NCBI GenBank assembly: GCA_963783335.1
Contig: CAWAND010000008.1
Location: 1 to 64,000 of the forward strand
Length of the DNA: 64,000 bases
Origin: CAWAND01 sp963783335
Lineage (GTDB): Bacteria; Chloroflexota; Anaerolineae; Anaerolineales; E44-bin32
Direction of reading: 5' to 3'
Part shown: piece by piece, positions 1-7,934 of the stretch
Position numbering within the stretch: the first letter of the stretch is position 1
How the letters are laid out: each line of letters begins with the position of its first letter
Position numbers and translations under genes: made by a program
Notes under the pieces: model-generated
The model's input: only the letters and a program-made list of their open reading frames with translations
Told to the model about the DNA's origin: nothing
Database searches by the model: none

Positions 1-1150
1 CCGGCTTGGCCCGCATTGAAAAACCGAGGATCCCCGCCAGCAGGGACAAGCCGGCTGTGGTCAGGAACATGGCCGTGAATCCAAAGTGGTCCGCCTGGAC
101 GCCACTGACCAGTGTGCCGAGCGAGCCGGCGGCAAAGGTCATCCCTAAAACCATGCCGGAGGCGGTCCCCATCCTATCCGGCATCAGGCGTTGGGCGTGG
201 ACGACGATCAGGCTGTGCGAGGCGCCGATCAAGGCACCTGAAACGGGTACCAGCGCAAAAGCCCATGGCGTCGGTCCGAGCTGCGGGAAGAACGCGATGG
301 GCAGCGTGGAAACGGTGAGGGTCGAGACCACAATCGGCCAGCGCGGCATGCGGTCCCCCAACCACCCGCCGGTCACGTTCGCCGCGGCCACGCCGGCCAT
401 GAAGAGCGCGGCGATCACGCCGTAGATCGTGGGATCGAAGCCCAGGTCAGCGTAGTATTTAGGCAGAAAAACCACGAAGTTGAACTGAACCCACATGCGC
501 AGGATAGCCAGACCGCCAAAGGTCACGATAGCCACCCGGCCGGGCCGAGGGCGACGGCCGCCGGTCGTGGCCTTGGGCGCCGCCATCCATCGTCCGGGGG
601 TCACCCCCACCGCCGCGTTGGCCCCGGTCGGTATGGCCAGGACGAGCAGCAGAAGCAGGCCCGGGGGGCCCCACTTCTCCAGCAACGGACCTCCCAGAGC
701 CGGGCCCAAGGCGAGGCCGGACTGGCCAAACAAGAAGAACAAGGACGCAGACGTCGTCTCTTGGCCGGCGAAGGCCTCCTGTCCGCGCTGCGTGGCTTCC
801 ATGACGCCGGCCGGGTGAAACACGGCCGATCCCAATGCGGCCACCACCAGCAGGACCAAAGATCCCTGGCCCGGCACGACCATGGCCGCACCGAAAAAGG
901 CGATCAGCCACGCCACGCCCAAGGTCGCCACCCATCGGGTGCCGTGCCGATCCGCAAGGCTGCCGAACAGCGGCTGGGAAAGAGACGCCATCAAGGTGTA
1001 GAGCGTGTTAACGAGACCGACGGCAGAGTTGGAGAGTCCCAGAGGGATAGACAAGAACGCGAGCAGAATTGACTTCTGCCCGTTGATCAGGTCGACCACC
1101 AAATGGGCTGCGGCGATCGCCCGGAACGCTTTGTCCCGGATCAAACTCAA
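1..1150 (-). CDS. MFS transporter, fosmidomycin-resistance (Fsr)-like, 3' end outside window
   Basis: The minus-strand frame runs open from a TTG at 1150 to the window edge, about 383 residues. It encodes a hydrophobic protein with repeated membrane segments and a loop GSLADRHGTRW, like MFS motif A. It also has GSAVFHPAG, typical of the Fsr subfamily of drug exporters, and a second-half loop GGWLGDRMPRWP. The TTG overlaps the nadD stop as TTGA, so translation is probably coupled to nadD; no ATG is available near there. Export of a small toxic compound is inferred from the family only. The C-terminus is not in the window. Confidence 0.8.
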   Translation of the reverse strand, partial: MSLIRDKAFRAIAAAHLVVDLINGQKSILLAFLSIPLGLSNSAVGLVNTLYTLMASLSQPLFGSLADRHGTRWVATLGVAWLIAFFGAAMVVPGQGSLVLLVVAALGSAVFHPAGVMEATQRGQEAFAGQETTSASLFFLFGQSGLALGPALGGPLLEKWGPPGLLLLLVLAIPTGANAAVGVTPGRWMAAPKATTGGRRPRPGRVAIVTFGGLAILRMWVQFNFVVFLPKYYADLGFDPTIYGVIAALFMAGVAAANVTGGWLGDRMPRWPIVVSTLTVSTLPIAFFPQLGPTPWAFALVPVSGALIGASHSLIVVHAQRLMPDRMGTASGMVLGMTFAAGSLGTLVSGVQADHFGFTAMFLTTAGLSLLAGILGFSMRAKP

Positions 1151-1746
1151 CGGTAGAGACCGTTGGCTTCGATCACAGCGCCGACGCGAGGCAGGACCAG
1201 ATACCAGAACGCTCGGCCATCGTGCACACGTTGGCGGATGTCGTACCCGGAGATACCGATAAATGGCGAGTCAAAGAGTTGAAGCTTGGATTTGACACCC
1301 GGAAGCTGGGTCTCAAGGCCGTCCAGGTTGAGGTCGACGCCCGGCCGCCGCATGACGCCGATTACATCACAGGCAGCCACAAACGCCTTCGGCAGATGCC
1401 AGGATGGAAGGTCGTGCAACGAGTCTGATCCCATGATGTAGGCCAGGCGCTCATGGCCCTGGCGGTGAAGTGCTTCCAACGTATCAACGGCGTAGTGCGG
1501 ACCCGGCCGGTCCAGATCAACGGACGAACGCTCAAAAGCCGGCATGTCGCCGATCGCCGCCTGGACCATTTCCCAGCGGAGCTCCGCCGGCGAGATCGTC
1601 CGATCAGACTTATGTGGCGGATTACCGGTCACAACCCACAGCACGCGCTCCAGCCCCAGAGACATCCGCGCCTCGTCGGCCAAGATCAGATGGCCAAGAT
1701 GGGGAGGATCGAATGTGCCGCCAAAGACGCCGGTCAATCCTGCCAT
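1147..1746 (-). CDS. nadD: nicotinate-nucleotide adenylyltransferase NadD
   Basis: This 199-residue cytosolic enzyme adenylates nicotinate mononucleotide to deamido-NAD in NAD biosynthesis. The N-terminus GVFGGTFDPPHLGHL carries the nucleotidyltransferase motif GxFDPxHxGH. The C-terminal ISxTxIR motif appears as ISGYDIR, a mild divergence. A longer reading upstream (to 1872) is open but lies inside obg and looks unnatural. The ATG at 1746 overlaps the last 13 bases of obg, so obg-nadD are probably translationally coupled. A role for NAD supply next to the NADH sensor rex is attractive but is only inferred from position. Confidence 0.92.
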   Translation of the reverse strand: MAGLTGVFGGTFDPPHLGHLILADEARMSLGLERVLWVVTGNPPHKSDRTISPAELRWEMVQAAIGDMPAFERSSVDLDRPGPHYAVDTLEALHRQGHERLAYIMGSDSLHDLPSWHLPKAFVAACDVIGVMRRPGVDLNLDGLETQLPGVKSKLQLFDSPFIGISGYDIRQRVHDGRAFWYLVLPRVGAVIEANGLYR

Positions 1747-2999
1747 TCGAGTTCGTACTCTCCAATCCGCACACTGTCTCCGGCCGTGGCTCCGGCTTCT
1801 TTGAGTGCCAATTCGACCCCCAACTTGGCCAGGGTCTTTTGGAATCGTCGCACGGCTTCGTCGTATTCCCAATAGGTCATATCGGCGGCGCGCTCGATAG
1901 CTTTGCCCTTGACCCGCCAGGTGCCGTCCGGGTCCCTGCCGACCTCAAACGACCGCGCATCGATCTCGGGTTGATACACAGGCAGGGCTTTGTCTTCGAC
2001 GGGCTCGGGCTCGGCCTCAGCCACGGCCCGAATCGCCGCGCCCAGCAGATCGCGCACACCTTCGCCTGTCACGGCCGACACCGCCATCGGTTGGATCTCC
2101 ACGGCCTCAAAGGCCCGACGGACGTCCTCCCAGCGGTCGCGTACGTCCGGCAGGTCCATTTTGCTGATGGCCACGACTTGCGCCTTTCGGGAGAGACGTT
2201 CATCGAAAAGCGCCAACTCGGTGTTGACTTGCGCGTAATCCGCCAGCGGATCCTCAGCCATGCCGTCGATGAGATGGATCAAGGCGCGCGTCCGCCGAAT
2301 GTGGCGCAGGAACCGCGCCCCGAGGCCGGCCCCTTCGTGGGCGCCAGCGATCAAGCCGGGGATATCCGCCAGCACGAGCGACGTGTCGTCGTCTAGTTCA
2401 GCCACACCTAAGTTCGGCTGCAGGGTCGTGAACGGATAATCGGCGATCTTGGGGCGCGCCCGGCTTACGGCAGACAGCAGCGTCGATTTCCCGGCGTTGG
2501 GCACGCCGATGATCCCCACATCGGCGATCAAGCGCAGTTCCAAGCGGAGCCAGAGTTCATCACCCGGCTCGCCCCTCTGCGCCATCCTCGGCGCCTGGTT
2601 GCGTGACGTGGCATAGCGCGCATTGCCGCGGCCGCCCCGGCCGCCCTGGCAAATGACCAGGACCTGATCTTCCTCCGTGAGATCGCCGAACGTGTCATCC
2701 GAGGCGGCATCCTTGACCACGGTCCCCCGCGGCACGTACAGCACGAGATCCTCCGCATCGCGCCCGGTCTTATTGCTCCCGCCACCGGGTGCGCCGTCAT
2801 CCGCTCGAAAGTGCCGCTTTCGTCGAAATGGGGAAAGGCTTGATAGCTTTGGGTCCACGCGAAGCACGACGTCGCCGCCGCGGCCGCCGTCTCCCCCATC
2901 GGGGCCGCCGCGCGGGACGTACTTCTCCCGCCTGAAATGGACCATCCCGTCGCCACCTCGGCCGGAAGCGACGTGAATCTTGACTTCATCCAGAAACAT
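1734..2999 (-). CDS. obg: GTPase Obg/CgtA
   Basis: This ribosome-associated essential GTPase has 421 residues. The glycine-rich Obg fold occupies about residues 1-155 (for example GGDGGRGGDV). The G domain follows with P-loop GVPNAGKS, switch II DIPGLIAGAHEGAGLG and ISKMD in place of NKxD. The C-terminal OCT-type domain spans about 335-421 and ends VRIGEYELEWQD. The ATG at 2999 is preceded by AGGA at good spacing; an in-frame TTG at 3014 would add only five residues. It is divergent from rex across 144 bp and overlaps nadD downstream. Confidence 0.95.
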   Translation of the reverse strand: MFLDEVKIHVASGRGGDGMVHFRREKYVPRGGPDGGDGGRGGDVVLRVDPKLSSLSPFRRKRHFRADDGAPGGGSNKTGRDAEDLVLYVPRGTVVKDAASDDTFGDLTEEDQVLVICQGGRGGRGNARYATSRNQAPRMAQRGEPGDELWLRLELRLIADVGIIGVPNAGKSTLLSAVSRARPKIADYPFTTLQPNLGVAELDDDTSLVLADIPGLIAGAHEGAGLGARFLRHIRRTRALIHLIDGMAEDPLADYAQVNTELALFDERLSRKAQVVAISKMDLPDVRDRWEDVRRAFEAVEIQPMAVSAVTGEGVRDLLGAAIRAVAEAEPEPVEDKALPVYQPEIDARSFEVGRDPDGTWRVKGKAIERAADMTYWEYDEAVRRFQKTLAKLGVELALKEAGATAGDSVRIGEYELEWQD

Positions 3000-3068
3000 G
3001 AAATTCCTACTCAATGCTGCTTCGAGATTGCGGGCTGAATTATATCAGCCCACCCATTTGCACCGTAC

Positions 3069-3086
3069 TTGCGCAAATTTGCACAG
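3069..3086. promoter_or_regulatory. possible Rex auto-operator (degenerate)
   Basis: TTGCGCAAATTTGCACAG matches the Rex consensus palindrome (TTGTGAA-N4-TTCACAA) at the outer bases and keeps near-perfect dyad symmetry. It lies 57 bp upstream of the rex start, in the region shared with the divergent obg gene. Autoregulation is common for Rex. The match is imperfect, so this is a weak call. Confidence 0.4.
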
Positions 3087-3143
3087 ATACTGTACTTGTG
3101 GTAGAGTTCATGTCGCCGGCTCACATTCGCTTCGGAGGCAAAG

Positions 3144-3764
3144 ATGGCCCAAGGGAAGATCCCTGATATCGTGGTGGGACGCCTGCCGCTGTATCTACGC
3201 GCGCTCGAAATTATGGTCGATGACAACCGAGAAATCACCTCCTCCCAGGAGCTGGGGGACAGATTGGGAATTTCCTCGGCTCAGATCCGCAAAGACCTGT
3301 CCCAATTCGGGGAGTTCGGCAAGCAGGGCACCGGCTACAACGTGACCTTTCTTGTCAAGAAGCTCAAAGAGATTCTGCGCGTCAACAAGACTTGGCCGAT
3401 GGTGTTGGTCGGCGTGGGCGACCTTGGCCGGGCCGTGGCCGACTACGGCGGCTTCACCCCGCGCGGTTTCAAGGTCGAAGCGGTCTACGATTCCGATCCC
3501 CAGAAGATCGGCAAGAAAGTGGGGTCGTTCACGATCCGCGACGCATCCCACCTTGAGGACGATCTGCGCAAGAACGGCATCAAGATCGTGATGCTGGCCG
3601 TGCCGACCTCGGCGGCCCAGGATATCGCCGACCGGGTGATCAAGGTCGGAGTCAACGCCATCCTGTGCTACTCCTCAACTTCAATCAGCGCGCCCAGCAA
3701 GGTGCACGTCGAGTACATCGACCCGGTCCTGCACCTGCAGCGCATGACCTACTACATGCGCTAA
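3144..3764 (+). CDS. rex: redox-sensing transcriptional repressor Rex
   Basis: Rex is a dimeric repressor that leaves DNA when NADH rises; this copy has 206 residues. The winged-helix N-terminal domain contains SSAQIRKDLSQFGEFGKQGTGY, nearly diagnostic of Rex. The Rossmann domain follows with VGVGDLGRAVADY (GxGxxG type). The C-terminal segment ending LQRMTYYMR resembles the domain-swapped helix of the family. GGAGG stands six bases before the ATG. Rex consensus palindromes recur elsewhere in this window, before etfBA and near the cox operon, giving it plausible local targets. Confidence 0.97.
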   Translation: MAQGKIPDIVVGRLPLYLRALEIMVDDNREITSSQELGDRLGISSAQIRKDLSQFGEFGKQGTGYNVTFLVKKLKEILRVNKTWPMVLVGVGDLGRAVADYGGFTPRGFKVEAVYDSDPQKIGKKVGSFTIRDASHLEDDLRKNGIKIVMLAVPTSAAQDIADRVIKVGVNAILCYSSTSISAPSKVHVEYIDPVLHLQRMTYYMR

Positions 3765-3785
3765 ACGGCTAAAGCTTTGGAATCC

Positions 3786-3812
3786 AAACGGCGCACCGCT
3801 GGTGCGCCGTTT
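3786..3812. terminator. bidirectional terminator between rex and the MreB-like gene
   Basis: A perfect stem AAACGGCGCACC / GGTGCGCCGTTT with a GCT loop, A-rich on one side and T-rich on the other, sits between two convergent genes and can serve both. Confidence 0.85.
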
Positions 3813-3834
3813 TCGCGTCTTAGGTAATCCAAGC

Positions 3835-4842
3835 TCAGACGGTTGGCAGATTGCGTCTTAGGCGCTCGATCATGCTCAGACCGCGGGCAGCGCCGATAGC
3901 GATGCACGCGACAGGATCATCCGCCAGATAAGCCGGCACGCCGGTCTCCCGGGTCAGCCACTTGTCGATGCCGCGCAGCAAAGCCCCACCGCCGGCGATG
4001 ACCATCCCGCGATCGATAATGTCCGACGCCAATTCGGGCGGCGTCGTTTCCAGCACATTGCGGATGGCAGCCGCCTGCAAATTGAGGGTTTCCTGCAGCG
4101 CCTCCACGATCTCGTTTGTCGTCAGCGTGACCGGCCGGGGCAAGTTGGTGACCTGGTCTTGCCCCTGGATCTCGATCGAACGATCTTCGTCCTGGGGGAT
4201 GGCGGATCCGATCCGGATCTTTGCCTCTTCGGCGGTTCTTGGGCCGATGATCAGACCATACTTCTTGCGCACGTAGCTGGCGATAGCTTCATCAAGGTGC
4301 ACCCCACCCAGCCGCACTGCTCCGGCGCTCACGATGCCGCTCATGGCGATAACCGCCGCCTGGGTCACCCCTCCACCCAGCACCACCACCATGTTTCCTG
4401 ACGGCGTGGCGATGGGCAGGCCGACGCCAACAGCAGCTGCCAGCGGTTCTTGGATCAGGTGAACCTCTCGGCTACCCGCTTGAAGCGCCGCCTCGTGCAC
4501 GGCACGGCTTTCAACGCTGGTCACGCCATGCGGCACGGTGATCATAATCCGCGGTTTAAACAAGCGCGCCGGACCGCACACTTTTTCCACGAAGTGGCCC
4601 AGCATGCGGTGTGTGACCTCAAAATCAGCGATCACGCCGTCACGCAGTGGGCGCATGACCTCGATCGACTCGGGCACCCGGCCGTCCATCTCCCTGGCCG
4701 CCTGACCGACCTCGACGATTTTGAGCTCATCAATATCAATGGCCACGACGGTCGGCTCGTGGAGCACGACCTCGTTGCCTTCGGCGATCAACGTATTGAT
4801 CGTGCCCAGAGAGATCCCCAGGTCTTTCCCGAAGAGTGGCAT
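3835..4842 (-). CDS. MreB-like actin homologue with degenerate ATP motifs
   Basis: At 335 residues it has the length of MreB and its fold signatures throughout: IMITVPHGVTSVESRA, the EPLAAAVGVGLP stretch with a possible catalytic Glu132, and IAGGGALLRGID near the end. The phosphate-binding motifs are altered. Phosphate 1 reads ISLGTINT, with Ser11 in place of the usual Asp of DLGT. Phosphate 2 reads VVVLGGGVTQ (about 152-161), where MreB has VVDIGGGTTE. Loss of both acidic residues suggests weak or no ATP hydrolysis. No mreC or mreD is adjacent. It is therefore more likely a divergent paralogue than the main shape determinant. Confidence 0.8.
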   Translation of the reverse strand: MPLFGKDLGISLGTINTLIAEGNEVVLHEPTVVAIDIDELKIVEVGQAAREMDGRVPESIEVMRPLRDGVIADFEVTHRMLGHFVEKVCGPARLFKPRIMITVPHGVTSVESRAVHEAALQAGSREVHLIQEPLAAAVGVGLPIATPSGNMVVVLGGGVTQAAVIAMSGIVSAGAVRLGGVHLDEAIASYVRKKYGLIIGPRTAEEAKIRIGSAIPQDEDRSIEIQGQDQVTNLPRPVTLTTNEIVEALQETLNLQAAAIRNVLETTPPELASDIIDRGMVIAGGGALLRGIDKWLTRETGVPAYLADDPVACIAIGAARGLSMIERLRRNLPTV

Positions 4843-5010
4843 GTTTGTTGAAGTCCTTGATTGACCGTTCTCACCGGCCGGGCTGGGTTGCCAAGGTCGG
4901 TGTTTGTGGGGCTAGGGTGCCCCAATTGAGGCGTTCACCTAGGCCGACACGCGCCGCGGCGCAAGTGTAACTGAGCGGCCGGCATTTGTCCACCAAAGCA
5001 CAATCGGAAG

Positions 5011-5853
5011 CTAACCGTCGTCCAAATGCCCCCGTTGATCACTGCGGCCCAGGGCCGATGAGCGCTCATATGCCGCCCAAATCGCTCGCGAAAGGGCCGT
5101 CCGAAAGCCCGCCTTCTCCAGATAATAAAGTGCCGCAGCCGAAGTGCCCCCCGGCGAGGTGACTTCGTTGCGCAGCCTTGCCAGATGCCTTGGCGAATGT
5201 TCGTAGTAGGCAACCGATCCCTTGACGGTCTGCACCACCAGTTGTTCAGCGATGCGTCGAGGAAACCCGAGATGGACACCTGCGTCGACCATGGCTTCCA
5301 TAAACAGGTAGACGTAGGACGGACCGGTGCCGGATAGGGCCGTGGCCATGTCCAGGTAGTTCTCGTCCTCAACGAAGATCTCCTGCCCCAACGCCGCCAG
5401 GATCAGCTTGGCCTGCTCCCGCTGGTCGTCGTTCACCGCCGGGGAGGCGGTCCACACCGTGATCCCCTCCCCGACCCGGGCCGGTGTATTGGGCATGGAG
5501 CGGACCACTGCCGGGTGCTCCAGGCCTTCGGTCAGAGTCCCCAGCCTAGCGCCGGCGACGATCGACAACACCAAAGCCCCTTGCGGCACACCCCCGTGCA
5601 GATCGTCCAGTACCGCCTTCAGGCTCTGCGGTTTGACCGAAATGACCACAATGTCAGCCTGCGCCACCGCGTCCCGGTTCATCAGCGACGTGCCCACTTC
5701 ATAGCGCTCCGCCAGCCGTCCAAGCCGGTTCTGGCGAGGCCCGCTGAAGGTCACCTGGGCGGCCGGCACACCGGCCGTCTCCAGCAAGCCAATCAACATC
5801 GCCTCAGCCATGACGCCTGGGCCCACAAATGTGATTTGACGTCCATCAAGCAT
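5011..5853 (-). CDS. proC: pyrroline-5-carboxylate reductase ProC
   Basis: This 280-residue enzyme performs the final step of proline synthesis, reducing pyrroline-5-carboxylate with NAD(P)H. The N-terminal Rossmann motif is FVGPGVMAEAM. The central stretch VVRSMPNTPARVGEGITVW and the C-terminal LSGTGPSYVYLFMEA and VTSPGGTSAAAL are classic for the family. The length is normal, with a short polar tail. It stands alone, with 51 bp to the downstream ruvA start side and no obvious operon partner. Confidence 0.96.
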   Translation of the reverse strand: MLDGRQITFVGPGVMAEAMLIGLLETAGVPAAQVTFSGPRQNRLGRLAERYEVGTSLMNRDAVAQADIVVISVKPQSLKAVLDDLHGGVPQGALVLSIVAGARLGTLTEGLEHPAVVRSMPNTPARVGEGITVWTASPAVNDDQREQAKLILAALGQEIFVEDENYLDMATALSGTGPSYVYLFMEAMVDAGVHLGFPRRIAEQLVVQTVKGSVAYYEHSPRHLARLRNEVTSPGGTSAAALYYLEKAGFRTALSRAIWAAYERSSALGRSDQRGHLDDG

Positions 5854-5904
5854 GGAAACCTCCCCTAATCCCCTCTGGGTCTGACGGGTACGGCTGGGCT
5901 GATG

Positions 5905-6483
5905 TCACGCCCCGGCGAAGTAACGCAGGGCGTGACGAACGCGAATTTCAATGTCTTCCGGGGCATCCTGGGGGATCGACTGGACAGCCGCCTGGGCTTC
6001 AACCAGACTGTAGCCGAGGTTGGTCAGCACGCCGAGAACCTCGGTATCCAATCCGGTCAACGGCGCCCCGCCCCCTTCCTCGGCCGCCATGCGGTCTTTG
6101 AGGTGGAAGACGATCTTCTCGGCCGTCTTGCGGCCGATGCCGGGAACCTTGGCCAGCGCCTCGGGTTGGTCGCGGCCGATCGCCTGGCGCAGGATTTCCG
6201 GTGACAGGTGGGCCAGGGTCGCCAGTGCCAGGCGCGGGCCGACTCCGCTGACTTCGATCAGCTGGTCGAACAACTCGCGCGTCTCGGGCGCGTCGAAACC
6301 ATACAGGGTCAGGGAATCCTCACGCACGATAAGGCGCGTGAAGAGTTGGATCGTGGCCCCAATTTTGGGAAGTTCGGTAAGGCGGGCCAGCGGCACGCCG
6401 ATCTGGAGGCCCACCCCTCCCACCTCGACCACCATCTCATTGTCCCCAACCTGCTGGATACGGCCGCGAACGGTGGCGATCAT
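5905..6483 (-). CDS. ruvA: Holliday junction branch-migration protein RuvA
   Basis: RuvA is the 192-residue DNA-binding subunit that loads RuvB on Holliday junctions. Domain I begins MIATVRGRIQQV. The helix-hairpin-helix motifs appear as VSGVGPRLALATL and VPGIGRKTAEKIV. The C-terminal domain III (LGYSLVEAQAAV) is present. The ATG overlaps the ruvC stop as ATGA, showing translational coupling. ruvB is not in the window. Confidence 0.96.
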   Translation of the reverse strand: MIATVRGRIQQVGDNEMVVEVGGVGLQIGVPLARLTELPKIGATIQLFTRLIVREDSLTLYGFDAPETRELFDQLIEVSGVGPRLALATLAHLSPEILRQAIGRDQPEALAKVPGIGRKTAEKIVFHLKDRMAAEEGGGAPLTGLDTEVLGVLTNLGYSLVEAQAAVQSIPQDAPEDIEIRVRHALRYFAGA

Positions 6484-6980
6484 GAGCTGCCCTCGATAGC
6501 GCGTTGAAGTTGGCTTGACTGAAGATGGCAGATAGCCACAGCCAGGGCATCCGCCGCGTCGTCCGGCTTGGGGATATCATCCATCTTCAGCAAAATGCGA
6601 ACCATCTCCTGCACCTGGCGCTTGTCAGCTTTGCCATAGCCGGTTACGGCCTGCTTGATCTGCAGGGGCGTGTACTCCCCCACGGGCACATGAGCTTCCG
6701 CCAACGCCAAGATGGCCACCCCCCTCGCCTGCCCAACGCTGATGGCCGTCTTCACATTGGTTTGAAAGAACAATTGCTCCACCGCCGATGTCTCCGGTTG
6801 GTGGAGCTTGATCATCTGGCTGAGTTTGTGAAAAAGATCACTAAGTCTATCGGGCATTGGCTGCCCGGCCTCGGTCTGTACGGTGCCGAAGTCGACCAAC
6901 TCGTATTCCCCTGAAGGCAGCCAGCGAACCAGGCCGTAGCCCGTGATCGCCGTCCCTGGATCAATGCCCAGCGCCAGCAT
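6480..6980 (-). CDS. ruvC: crossover junction endodeoxyribonuclease RuvC
   Basis: RuvC is the 166-residue Holliday junction resolvase. Catalytic acids are visible: Asp in MLALGIDPGTAITGYG, Glu in SAVEQLFFQ, and the C-terminal pair in PDDAADALAVAICHL. The ATG at 6980 gives the standard N-terminus and lies 17 bp after the corrected yebC stop. The reading frame is open further upstream into yebC only because of an indel in yebC, so a YebC-RuvC fusion is not real. Confidence 0.94.
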   Translation of the reverse strand: MLALGIDPGTAITGYGLVRWLPSGEYELVDFGTVQTEAGQPMPDRLSDLFHKLSQMIKLHQPETSAVEQLFFQTNVKTAISVGQARGVAILALAEAHVPVGEYTPLQIKQAVTGYGKADKRQVQEMVRILLKMDDIPKPDDAADALAVAICHLQSSQLQRAIEGSS

Positions 6981-6997
6981 AGATCCGGGTGGCGCCT

Positions 6998-7751
6998 TCA
7001 GGCCGTTTCCAGCAGTTCGACGGCTTCCTCGCTGACCTCCAGATTGGAGAAAACTTGGGTCACGTCGTCGAGCTCTTCGAGCGAATTCGATCAGACGCAT
7101 GACCTGCACCGTCTGTTGGGGGCCAAGGGGCAACGCAGCATTGGGCAGCCAACGCAGTTCGGCTTCTTCGGGCTCGATCCCGGCCCCTTCCAGACGGTCA
7201 TTGATCGCCTTGAACGACTCGACCGGGGCGATGATCTCAATATCTTCGTCAATCACCACGTCGTCGGCGCCGGCCTCAACCGCCATCTCAAACAGCGCGT
7301 CAGGGTCCCTTCCCTCGCCATTCACCAGGAAGTAGGCAGCCCGGTGGAACTGCCAGGCCACCGACCCAGCTTCCGCCATGCTGCCCCCTGAGCGATTGAG
7401 GATATGGCGCAAATCGGCCACCGTTCGGTTGCGGTTGTCGGTGATGACTTCGACCATCAGCGCCACGCCCTGGGGTCCGTAGCCCTCATACACAACCTGC
7501 TCGAGCTCTTCGCCTTCTTTGTCTTCGCCCGTGCCGCGGCGAATGGCGCGCTCGATGTTGTCCTTGGGCATGTTCTCGCTTTTGGCGCGATCAACCGCCA
7601 ACCGGAGCGCGAAGTTGGTCTCCACGTCGCCGCCGCCCTCCCGGGCCGCCACGGCGATCTCGCGGGCCAGGCGCGTGAAAATGCTGCCCCGCTTCTGGTC
7701 GTTGGCAGCCTTCTTGCGTTTGATGGTGGACCACTTGGAATGTCCAGACAT
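6998..7751 (-). CDS. yebC: YebC/TACO1-family protein, one-base insertion near 3' end
   Basis: YebC-family proteins act in translation of difficult peptides or as DNA-binding regulators. The N-terminus MSGHSKWSTIKRKK and later RAIRRGTGEDK and YEGYGPQGVALMVE are diagnostic. After VMRLI the frame slips at 7080-7087. Removing one A restores IDSLEELDDVTQVFSNLEV and a TGA at 6998, giving 250 residues, the normal size. As written, the frame runs into ruvC. It forms an operon yebC-ruvC-ruvA, an arrangement known in many bacteria. A sequencing error is the likeliest cause. Confidence 0.92.
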
Positions 7752-7934
7752 TGTGCACTCATCCTCGCCTGGTGGGTTCCGCACTTCACGGGCCCATAGC
7801 CGCAATTGGGACGGGCAACCCGATTATACCATCGGGGCCAATTCGGCCTCTCCGCCAGGCCTATCGCCCCCCCCCCGGTCGATCCGACGGCTTGTACCCG
7901 CCAGTATCACCCCTAAGAGCCGGCCCTTGAAAGC

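Noticed and set aside
6815..6845. TTGTGAA-like stretch inside ruvC
   Set aside because: Only the left arm matches and it lies in coding sequence; a chance match.
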